Assembly: GCA_965261585.1 (NCBI GenBank)
Contig: CBDHDN010000045.1
Span: 1-62,027, forward strand
DNA: 62,027 nucleotides
Direction of reading: 5' to 3'
Source: CBDHDN01 sp965261585
GTDB lineage: Bacteria; Pseudomonadota; Alphaproteobacteria; UBA6615
Made by a program: the position numbers and the translations under genes. The notes below the pieces were generated by a model. The model searched no databases. It saw nothing but the letters and a program-made list of their open reading frames with translations, and was not told where the DNA came from. This document shows, in pieces, positions 15,991-24,470 of this stretch (position 1 is the stretch's first letter; each line of letters starts with the position of its first letter).

Positions 15991-17521
15991 CAGGGTCGAG
16001 CAGGGGAAGGTGGGAACGCTCCGCACCGCCAGAAGCGGTACGATGCCGTGTCTCGAAACCCAACATCGGGAGCATTCCCATGGCAGTATCCCCGCCTCCG
16101 GCGCCTTCGTCCATCGATCTTTCCGGCCTGCCTCCTCGGGTCGTCGAGGCGGCCGCCCGGGTGCTCGCACTGTGTCGCGAGGAGCTTCGTTCCGAGCCGC
16201 GCCCCGAGGCGCCCGAGGAGGTCGAGTTGCGGGTGCGTGAGGCCACGAACGAGTTCGCTCGCGATGTCATGGGCGCCGTCATCGAGAACCGGGACGATGG
16301 CGCTTCCCGGATCGAGCGGGACGGGCAGAGCTGGTTCCGGGTCGCGGTGACGCCGAAGACGATCATGACCTCGCTCGGTCCGGTGACCTACCGGCGAGCG
16401 CGTTACCGCAGCGGCGCGAGCGGGGCATCGCCGGTGCCGGTCGACGAGAGCCTGGGCCTCGTCGACGATTACCTGACGCGGCCGGCGGCCGAGCTCGGTC
16501 TGCTGACGATGGGTCACTGCACGGCCCGGGAAGCGGCGGCGTTCTTTGCGAAGACCGGCGCCATGACGCCGTCGGTGAGCACCCTGCAGCGCCTGACCAT
16601 GAGCATGCACGAATGCTGGGAGAGCCTCGGCCCGGAGACGCTGGGCAGCATCCGTGAGGCCGAGGGCATACCGCAGGACGCGACCACCGCCTCGGTCTCC
16701 CTCGACGGCGTCATGGTGCCGCTGAGACCCGGCGAGGACGGTCGCGCCAAGGCCTCCTGGCGCGAGGCCGCCTGCGGCACGGTCTCCTTCCACGACGCCG
16801 AGGGCAAGCGCCTGAAGACCCTCTATCTCGGCCGCATGCCGGAGAGCGGCAAGCTCACGCTGAAGGCGCAGCTTGCAAGCGAAGTCGCACACATCAGGCG
16901 AGCACGCCCCGAGATCGGGATCGTCGCTATCGCCGATGGCGCCGCCGACAACTGGACCTTCCTGGAGACCCTGTCGCCCGAAACCGAGGTGATCGACTTC
17001 TGGCATGCTTGCGAACATCTGCAAACCGCGTCCGACCATGCCGTGGCGCCCGGCTGGTTCGAGAAGTACCGCGAGATCCTCCGTCACGATCCCCGTGGCG
17101 TCGCCAAGGTGATCCGGGCGCTGCGCCACCTTCGCGATGCCGCCGCTGCGCCGGACCGGGCCGAGACCGAGCGGGAACTCGCCTTCTTCCGCAAGCATCG
17201 CCATCGCATGCGCTACCACGCCCTGAAGGAAGAGGGCATCGCCATCGGCTCAGGCGTGGTCGAGGCTGCCAACAAGACCCTGGTGACACAGCGCATGAAG
17301 CGCTCCGGCATGCGCTGGCGGATCGTCGGCGGACAGGCTGTTCTGACCTTCCGCGCCCGGATCAAATCCGGCCGCTTCGAGCGGGCATGGAAGGCCCTGA
17401 TCAGCGCAACCGACACACCGGCCAACGACAACATCAGTCCACGTGCAGCAGCCATGGCAATCGCTGCCTGAACTCAACGAACCAAGCCGCAGACATCACT
17501 GCCATGCGAGACTCGCACCCT
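15991..17521. mobile_element. ISKra4-family insertion sequence (ends tentative)
   Basis: The limits are guessed from a weak inverted repeat: CAGGGTCGAG at the left and, read inward from the right, CAGGGTGCGAG. No target duplication is obvious. The element contains one plus-strand transposase gene and lies between the broken lacI gene and the ISNCY-like element. Confidence 0.4.
16080..17471 (+). CDS. ISKra4-family transposase
   Basis: This 463-aa transposase has a long N-terminal region with VTPKTIMTSLGPVTYRRARY. A central part carries SVSLDGVMVPLRPGE and IGIVAIADGAADNWTFLE, and the C-terminal signature reads IDFWHACEHL and IGSGVVEAANKTLVTQRMKRSGMRW. The SGVVEA Glu and upstream Asp residues form the presumed DDE site. 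The frame is complete and the element may be active. Confidence 0.88.
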   Translation: MAVSPPPAPSSIDLSGLPPRVVEAAARVLALCREELRSEPRPEAPEEVELRVREATNEFARDVMGAVIENRDDGASRIERDGQSWFRVAVTPKTIMTSLGPVTYRRARYRSGASGASPVPVDESLGLVDDYLTRPAAELGLLTMGHCTAREAAAFFAKTGAMTPSVSTLQRLTMSMHECWESLGPETLGSIREAEGIPQDATTASVSLDGVMVPLRPGEDGRAKASWREAACGTVSFHDAEGKRLKTLYLGRMPESGKLTLKAQLASEVAHIRRARPEIGIVAIADGAADNWTFLETLSPETEVIDFWHACEHLQTASDHAVAPGWFEKYREILRHDPRGVAKVIRALRHLRDAAAAPDRAETERELAFFRKHRHRMRYHALKEEGIAIGSGVVEAANKTLVTQRMKRSGMRWRIVGGQAVLTFRARIKSGRFERAWKALISATDTPANDNISPRAAAMAIAA

Positions 17522-18451
17522 GGCGATCGTCAGATCCTGGGCCACCGCCGTTCCGCCGAACCCGGCCCCGCAACCATGACCGCCGCCGCAAAGGCGGCAA
17601 ATTCCTTGCGCATCTTGCATTTCCTCCCTGATGGATTGCTATCCTGGCTTCGCGCCAAGCAGCCATCCTATCGGTGTCGCAACACGGTACAAGGGGAAAC
17701 TCGGCCGCGTGTCGGTAGCACGCGATATGTCCGGTTTATGTACCAGATGATCTGTCCGGTTTTAGAACGCCTCCAAGCCATGGAGGGAGGCGATGCGTTG
17801 GACGGAGCAGGTACAGGGACTGAGATTGATGAAGTTCGAGGAGGTTTACGGGACCCATCGGGGTGGCTTGAGCCAGGCGGAGGCGGCGGAGGTTCTGGGT
17901 GTCTCGGAGCGCACCTTCCGGCGCTGGCGCGACCGCTACGAGGCGAAGGGAGCCGACGGTCTCTACGACCGCCGCCTGGGCCGCCTCTCGGCGCGGCGCG
18001 CGCCGGTGGACGAGGTGGCGCGGGTGCTGGAGTTGTTCGACACCCGCTACTGGGACTTCACGGCCAAGCACTTCCACGAGAAGCTGGTGGCCGATCACGG
18101 CTTCAAGCGCAGCTACAACTGGCTGCGGCTGAGCTTGCAAGCCCATGGGCGCAGGCGCGCGGCGCCCAGGCGTGGGGCGCACCGGCGCAAGCGGCCGCGC
18201 CGTGCCCTGCCCGGCATGATGTTGCACCAGGACGGCTCGAGCCACGAGTGGGTCCCCGGTCGATGGTGGGACCTGATCGTCACCATGGACGATGCGACCA
18301 GCGATATCTACTCGGCCTTCTTCGTCGCCGAAGAGGGCACCATGTCGAGCTTCCAGGGGGTGTCCGAGGCGATCCGGGCCAAGGGCCTGTTCTGCTCGCT
18401 CTACGCCGACCGCGCCAGCCACTACTGGAACACGCCCGAGGCCGGCGGCAA

Positions 18452-19838
18452 GAGCTATTGTCAAAAGTTGTGTATGGGTTTGTCATGCGGCGGCGCGATC
18501 CTGGCGTTCTCCATTCACGAATTTGACGCCTCGAATGATCTCGGCGAACTGATCTGATCCATTGAGCCTCCGCCATTTCTTGCTGGCCCCCTGGCAAAGC
18601 TTGAAGACCATGGCCATCGCCGTCTTGCGTGACAGGCAACCCTTGGTCCGATAGGTGCGAAGGCGAACCGTGGCGAAGGTGCTCTCGATGGGGTTCGTCG
18701 TCCGCACATGCTTCCAATGCTCGGCGGGAAAGTCGTAGAAGCTCAGCAAGGCGTCCCGGTCCTTGGCCAGGCAGGCCGTGGCCTTTTCGTACTTCGGTCC
18801 GTAGGCTTCCAGGAAGAAGTCGAAGGCGGTCTCCGCGTCCTTCCTGGTTTCGGCCATCCAGATATCCTGCAAGTGACCCTTGGCCTTGTTCTGCCGACCC
18901 TTGGGTAGCTTGTTCAAGATATTGCCCGTCTTATGCACCCAGCAGCGCTGCTCGCGGGCGGCCCCGTAGACTTGGCGGAGCGCCTTCCAGAAGCCGAGCG
19001 CGCCATCGCCGGTCACCAGTTCCGGGCCGATGCCGAGACCACGCCGCTTGAGATCGAGCAGCACCTCGCGCCAGGATTGTTCGCTCTCGCGGTAGCCGTC
19101 GGTGATGGCGATCAACTCCTTGGTTCCGTGATCCGTGGCGCCGATGATAACCAGGATGCATTGCTTCTCCTCTTCCAGGCGGGCGCCAAAATAGATGCCG
19201 TCGACCCAGAAGTAGACGTAGCGCTTGGCCGATAAATCACGCCGTTGCCAGCGCTCCATCTCGTCTTGCCAAACTTCCTTCAGTCGCCCGATCGTGGAGG
19301 CCGACAGACCCGGGGCCTGTGCCCCCAGCAACGCCGCCAACGCTTCCGAGAAATCGCCGCTGGAGATGCCCCTCAAGTATAGCCACGGCAGCCAATCCTC
19401 CAGGCTCTTGGTGCGGCGCAGATAGCGCGGCAGGATCGCCGACGTGAACCGGATGGCGCCGGCACCCTCGCCGGCTCTCCGATCCCGGACACGCGGCTGA
19501 CGCACGTCCACCGGGCCGATCCCGGTCTGTATCAGCCGTTCCGGCAAGTGGCCATTGCGTACAATCCGGCGACGGCCCCGGTCATCAACCAGCGTCGCAT
19601 GACCTTCCAGAAACTCGGCAACTTCAGCTTCCACGGCTTGAGCCAGCAACTCACGCGCCACAGCTCGTAGGACTTCCGTCAACGGGTCATCCTGAAAATT
19701 CGATGGGTTCCGAAAGGCAACAACGGTATTCTCTTCCATGGCGTATCCTTCCTTGGCTTAGGTCAAGTGGTGACTGCAACAATCACCAGGATACGCCGCC
19801 CTCTTTCCAACGCCGTACACAAGATTCAGCTATACCTC
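18452..19838. mobile_element. IS256-family insertion sequence (1387 bp)
   Basis: The element is flanked by a perfect 9-bp duplication, CGGCGGCAA (18443-18451 and 19839-19847). Imperfect terminal inverted repeats begin GAGCTATTG and GAGGTATAG and share TTGTGTA further in (about 18 of 26 bases match). It carries one minus-strand transposase. The insertion lies inside the ISNCY-like transposase. Confidence 0.9.
18483..19739 (-). CDS. IS256-family transposase
   Basis: This 418-aa mutator-type transposase opens with DPLTEVLRAVARELLAQAVEAE. Its DDE regions are YVYFWVDGIYFGAR, LVTGDGALGFWKAL and the C-terminal TTNPIESTFATVRLRT with catalytic Glu. The HKTGNILNKLPK motif is typical of the family. The reading frame is complete, so the element could be active. 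Confidence 0.93.
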   Translation of the reverse strand: MEENTVVAFRNPSNFQDDPLTEVLRAVARELLAQAVEAEVAEFLEGHATLVDDRGRRRIVRNGHLPERLIQTGIGPVDVRQPRVRDRRAGEGAGAIRFTSAILPRYLRRTKSLEDWLPWLYLRGISSGDFSEALAALLGAQAPGLSASTIGRLKEVWQDEMERWQRRDLSAKRYVYFWVDGIYFGARLEEEKQCILVIIGATDHGTKELIAITDGYRESEQSWREVLLDLKRRGLGIGPELVTGDGALGFWKALRQVYGAAREQRCWVHKTGNILNKLPKGRQNKAKGHLQDIWMAETRKDAETAFDFFLEAYGPKYEKATACLAKDRDALLSFYDFPAEHWKHVRTTNPIESTFATVRLRTYRTKGCLSRKTAMAMVFKLCQGASKKWRRLNGSDQFAEIIRGVKFVNGERQDRAAA

Positions 19839-20494
19839 CGGCGGCAAGGTGGACAAGGACACCCCGACCCAGGTCGGCCGCGCCCTGGCGCAGCTCGGCA
19901 TCGAGTTGATCCCGGCCTACTCGCCCGAGGCAAGGGGGCGCTCGGAGCGCATGTTCGGCACCTTGCAGAAGCGCCTGCCCCAGAAACTCAGGCTCGCCGG
20001 CATCACCGACATGGTCGAGGCCAACCGCATCCTCAAGGAGGTCTTCCTGCCACAACACAACGCCCGCTTCGCGACCCCGGCCGAGGACCAGGGCACCGCC
20101 TTCGTCCCCTTCACCGGCGCGCTCGACGACATCCTGTGCATCCACGAGGAACGCACCGTCTCAAACGACAACACGGTGCGCTACAAGCGCCTGGCACTTC
20201 AGATCCCCGCCGGCCGCCACCGCCGCCATTACGTCAAGGCCAGGGTCCGCGTCCACGAATACCCCGACGGCACAATGGCCGTCTTCCATGGACCGCGATG
20301 TCTGGCGCGATACCACGCCGATGGCCAACCGATCGACAGCCAAACCCGCGAGGCCGCGTGACCCGCTTCGACGCAACCGACCGGCGCCCTGTGGACAAGT
20401 GGACAGCCGCTCCGCGACCGACCACTTCCCCACAGGGCCAGAAACCGCAACAGAAGCGGTCAACTCATATGGTACATAAACCGGTCAACTCAGA

Positions 20495-21781
20495 ATGTTC
20501 TCGACAGTCTGCCGCAAGCGGCGGATCGAGGCGGCGTTTGACGGCGGCGATGTGACGAGCAACGGCGGCGTGCTGCTGTTACGCCAGGCGGACCGGCGGT
20601 TGGGTCTGACGGCGGCGGTGGCGCGTCGGCTCGGTGACAGGCGCCAGCGCGGCAAGGTCAGGCATCGCTTCGTCGACATGCTGCGCCAGCGGGTGTTCGC
20701 GATCGCGCTGGGCTATGAGGATCTGAACGATCACACCGAGCTGCGCCACGATGTGGCGGTGCAGACGGCGACGGGGCAGGACCGGGCGCTGGCCAGCGCG
20801 CCGACGCTGTGCCGCTTCGAGAACCAGGCCGAGGCGAGCTGGGCGTGGGCGATCCACGAGGTCCTGGCGGATGCCTTCATCGCCGCGCATGGTGATCCGC
20901 CAGCCGAGATCGTGCTCGACTTCGATGCCACGGACGACCCGGTTCACGGCCATCAAGAAGGCCGGTTCTTCCATGGCTACTACGACCACTACTGCTTCCT
21001 GCCGCTTTACGTGTTCGCCGGCGATCATCTGCTGGCGGCCTACCTGCGACGCTCGGACATCGACCCGGCGAAGCATGCCGGTGCAGTGCTGAAGCTGCTG
21101 GTGCGGCGGCTGCGCCTGGCCTGGCCCGCCGTGCGCATCATCGTGCGGGCGGACTCCGGCTTCTGCCGCTGGCGCATGCTGTCGTGGTGCGAGCGTCACG
21201 GCGTCGACTACATCATCGGCCTGGCCAGGAACAAGCGGCTGGAGGCGCTGGCGGCGCCCGTGATGGCCCAGGCGCGCGCACTGTTCGCCACGACCGGCGA
21301 CAAGCAACGGCACTTCGCCGAACTCCGCTATGGCGCCGGGACGTGGAACCGCGAGCGGCGCGTCATCGCGCGCCTCGAACACACCGCCCGCGGCGCCAAC
21401 CCGCGCTTCGTGGTGACCAGCCTCGCCGGTGACGGCATGGCGCTCTACGACATGCTCTACTGTGCCCGCGGCGACATGGAGAACCGCATCAAGGAGCAGT
21501 TCGAGCTGTTCTCTGACCGCACCTCGGCCCATCGCTGGTGGCCGAACCAGTTCCGCCTGCTCCTGGCCAGTCTCGCCTACGTGCTGATGACGGCGATCCG
21601 GCGCTTCGGCCTCGCCGGCACCGAGGCCGCCCGCGCCCAGGTTGGCACGATCCGCCTGCGCTTGCTCAAGATCGGCGCCGTCGTCATCCGCAACACCCGT
21701 CGGGTCCGCTTCCTGCTCTCCTCGGCCTGTCCCGATCAGGCCCTGTTCACACTGGTCGCCACCAGGCTCGAACCAGGATAG
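20495..21781 (+). CDS. IS1380-family transposase
   Basis: This 428-aa transposase has the IS1380 N-terminal pattern EAAFDGGDVTSNGGVLLLRQ. Catalytic Asp regions are IVLDFDATDDPVHG and IIVRADSGFCRW, and a C-terminal Glu region reads NRIKEQFELFSDRTSAH. The start codon lies only 6 bp from the right end of the ISNCY-like element, so the left end and promoter of this IS have probably been lost or replaced. The remaining right end is not delimited. Confidence 0.88.
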   Translation: MFSTVCRKRRIEAAFDGGDVTSNGGVLLLRQADRRLGLTAAVARRLGDRRQRGKVRHRFVDMLRQRVFAIALGYEDLNDHTELRHDVAVQTATGQDRALASAPTLCRFENQAEASWAWAIHEVLADAFIAAHGDPPAEIVLDFDATDDPVHGHQEGRFFHGYYDHYCFLPLYVFAGDHLLAAYLRRSDIDPAKHAGAVLKLLVRRLRLAWPAVRIIVRADSGFCRWRMLSWCERHGVDYIIGLARNKRLEALAAPVMAQARALFATTGDKQRHFAELRYGAGTWNRERRVIARLEHTARGANPRFVVTSLAGDGMALYDMLYCARGDMENRIKEQFELFSDRTSAHRWWPNQFRLLLASLAYVLMTAIRRFGLAGTEAARAQVGTIRLRLLKIGAVVIRNTRRVRFLLSSACPDQALFTLVATRLEPG

Positions 21782-21986
21782 CGGCCGCCCCTTCGGTCCC
21801 TTACACGATCCCAATGCCGTGCCGCGGCAACCAGTAAACGCGACCGCTCGCCGCCACCGAACACCGTAATGCTTCGCTCCTGCACCGCGGCCATGAACCC
21901 CGGTCAAAACCCGTCCCGATTCGCCTCATTCGAGACAGATGACCGGCCCAACAGGACACAATCATTCGCATCATGAAATATCCGGG

Positions 21987-22211
21987 CTAGTTGTCGCGGA
22001 GGCGGAGGCGCTTCTCGAGGTGATCGATTCGGGTCTCCAGCGCGGCAGGACGCTCGCCCTGACTGGCGGCGTCGCCATGAATGGCCACGAGATACCGATC
22101 GATACTGATCAACCGGGTTTTTACGTCGCTCATATCATCCGCGAGGGTATCGACCCTGCCACGGATGTGACGCAAGTGCTCAACGACCAAGTTGTTCGTG
22201 TCCTCAGCCAT
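21987..22211 (-). CDS. Small conserved coiled-coil protein
   Basis: This 74-aa protein (from MAEDTNNLVVEHL) resembles a widespread small alphaproteobacterial hypothetical family. A heptad-rich helix (HIRGRVDTLADDMSDVKTRL) is followed by a second charged coil (LETRIDHLEKRLRLRDN). There is no signal peptide or membrane segment. The ATG at 22211 is preferred over the upstream ATG at 22244 because family similarity starts there. It lies between the IS cluster and ppdK. The function is unknown. Confidence 0.65.
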   Translation of the reverse strand: MAEDTNNLVVEHLRHIRGRVDTLADDMSDVKTRLISIDRYLVAIHGDAASQGERPAALETRIDHLEKRLRLRDN

Positions 22212-22273
22212 ATCCCAAGCATAGCATAGTTTTCTCCCGGCCACGCCGGCCGCGTGACGCCTTGGCCGAAGCC

Positions 22274-24466
22274 TCAGCCGTCCTTCGCGGCGATCGCTGC
22301 CTGGGCCGCGGCAAGGCGGGTGATCGGCACCCGATAGGGCGAACAGGAGACGTAGTCGAGCCCGACCCGCTCGCAGAACGCGATCGACGCCGGGTCGCCG
22401 CCATGTTCGCCGCAGATGCCGAGCTTGATGTCGGGCCGCGTCGCGCGGCCCCGCTTCACCGCGGTCTCGACCAGCTCACCCACCCCCGGGGTATCGAGCG
22501 TCACGAACGGATCGGCATCGATGATGCCACGCTCTTGGTACTCACCAAGGAACGTACCGGCATCGTCGCGGCTGATCCCGAACGTCGTCTGCGTCAGGTC
22601 GTTCGTGCCGAAGCTGAAGAACGCCGCCAGCTTGGCAATCTCGCCGGCGCGCAGGGCGGCGCGCGGCAGCTCGATCATCGTGCCGACCAGGTAGTCGATG
22701 TCGACACCCGTGGCCGCGGCAACCGACTGCGCAACCCCGTCCACCACCTGCTTCAGGATCGCCAGCTCGCGCTCCGTCGCGACCAGCGGGATCATGACCT
22801 CCGGCAGCACCGGCGTGCCGGTCTCCCCGCAAGCCGAGCCGCCGGGCCGTATCGGCCCAGCCCATCAGCGTTGCGAAATCGTCCGGAAGCTGCGGCTCGA
22901 TCGTCGCGACGGCGCCGCGGAAGACTTCGCCCGAGCCACCGTCGAGGGTGATCAGGTCACCGGCCTTGAGCGTCGCGTTGCCGGCGGTCAGGGTGCCGGT
23001 CTTGTAGTCGACGCGCAGTGTGCCGGCACCAGCGACGCACGGCCGCCCCATGCCACGGGCGACGACGGCGGCGTGGCTGGTCATGCCGCCGCGGGTCGTC
23101 AGGATGCCGCGCGCGGCATGCATGCCGTGGATGTCCTCGTGACGGCGAGCTCTTCCGCCGCGTCGGCGCTGAAGGCGATGCGCCCGGCCGCGGCGCCCGG
23201 CGAGGCCGGCAGCCCACGCCCCAGCACGTCGCGTTCCGCCGCCGGATCGAGCGTCGGATGCAGCAGCTGGTTGAGCTGCAGTGGGTCGACGCGCATCAGC
23301 GCCTTGCGCTCAGCGATCACACCCTCGCGCGCCATCTCGACGGCGATGCGCACGGCCGCGGCGGCCGTGCGCTTGCCGGCACGCGTCTGCAACATGTAGA
23401 GGCGGCCCTGCTGAACGGTGAACTCGATATCCTGCATGTCCTTGTAGTGGACCTCGAGCCGCCGGCGCACGTCATCCAGCTGGCCGAAAACCTCGGGCAT
23501 TGTCTCTTCCATGGCCGGCAGCGGCGCGGCGCTGGCCAGCTTGCCGGCGGCCAGTTTTTCGGCGGCAAGTTTGTCGGCAATCGTCAGCGGCTGCGGCGTG
23601 CGGATACCGGCGACAACGTCCTCGCCCTGGGCGTTGACCAGGTATTCGCCGTAGAACACGTTCTCGCCGGTCGACGGGTTGCGCGTGAAGGCGACACCGG
23701 TGGCGCAGTCGTCGCCCATGTTGCCGAACACCATCGCCTGGATGTTGACGGCGGTGCCCCAATCCTCGGGGATGTTGTGCAGCCGGCGATAGGTGACGGC
23801 GCGCTGGTTGTTCCAGGAGCGGAAGACGGCGCCGATGGCGCCCCACAGCTGGTCGGAGGTATCGAGCGGGAACGGCTTGCCGAGCTCTTGACCGACCAGG
23901 GCCTTGTACTGCTGGACCAGCGTCTGCCAGTCCTCGGCCGCGAGCTCGGTATCGAGCGTCAGCCCCTTGTTTTCCTTGTGCTGCTCGAGCAGTGCCTCGA
24001 AGTGATAGTGGTCGACGCCCAGCACGACATCGCCATACATCTGGATAAAGCGGCGGTAGCTGTCATAGGCGAACCGCGGGTCGCCGGAGCGTTTGGCCAG
24101 GCCGACGACGGTCTCGTCATTGAGGCCGAGATTGAGCACGGTGTCCCTCATGCCCGGCATCGACACCCGGGCGCCGGAGCGCACCGAGACGAGCAGCGGG
24201 TTGTCGTGGTCGCCGAAGCGGGCGCCGACGGCGGCCTCGACGGCGTCCAGCGCCGTCCGCGCGTCGACCTTGAGGGCCTCGGGAAAGCAATGGCCGTTGG
24301 CCGTGTAGTAGTTGCAGACCTCGGTCGTCAGCGTGAAGCCCGGCGGGACCGGCAGGCCGAGGTTGCTCATCTCGGCCAGGTTCGCGCCCTTGCCGCCCAA
24401 CAGCTCCTTCATGGCGGCATTGCCTTGCGCAACGCCGCCGCCGAAGCTGGACACCCAGGTCGTCAT
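22274..24466 (-). pseudogene. ppdK: Pyruvate phosphate dikinase with two internal deletions
   Basis: PPDK interconverts pyruvate and phosphoenolpyruvate and is normally about 880-890 aa; here the locus codes for about 730. The N-terminal ATP-grasp part is intact (GGKGANLAEMSNLGLPVPPG). Near 23139-23146 about 15 residues are missing and the frame shifts just before EDIHGMHAARGILTT. The phosphohistidine motif GGMTSHAAVVARGMG is retained. Near 22835-22845 the frame shifts again, from WADTARRLG to GTPVLPEVMIPLV. This skips roughly 110-120 residues of the PEP/pyruvate barrel, including the usual GLCRTEHMFF region. It cannot make an active enzyme as written. Confidence 0.88.
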
Positions 24467-24470
24467 GATT

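Larger units (their letters stand above)
17793..20361 (+). pseudogene. ISNCY-like transposase, disrupted by IS256
   Basis: The 5' part (17793-18451) has an N-terminal helix-turn-helix (LSQAEAAEVLGVSERTFRRW) and an rve-type integrase start (MMLHQDGSSHEWVPG, LIVTMDDATSDIYSAFF). The 3' part resumes at 19848 with VDKDTPTQVGRALAQLGIE and SPEARGRSERMFGTLQKRLP, holding the catalytic Glu region. Removing the IS256 element and one copy of the 9-bp duplication restores a single open frame reading EAGGKVDKD. The gene is therefore a recent, otherwise intact casualty. Confidence 0.85.
17728..20489. mobile_element. ISNCY-like insertion sequence, interrupted by an IS256 element
   Basis: The outer ends share a long inverted repeat: CCGGTTTATGTACCA at the left (from 17731) and its complement at the right (ending 20485). 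Each is followed inward by a second shorter copy of the TGwCCG motif, a double-site arrangement. The transposase inside is split by the IS256 element at 18452-19838. The right end abuts the IS1380 coding region. Confidence 0.75.
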
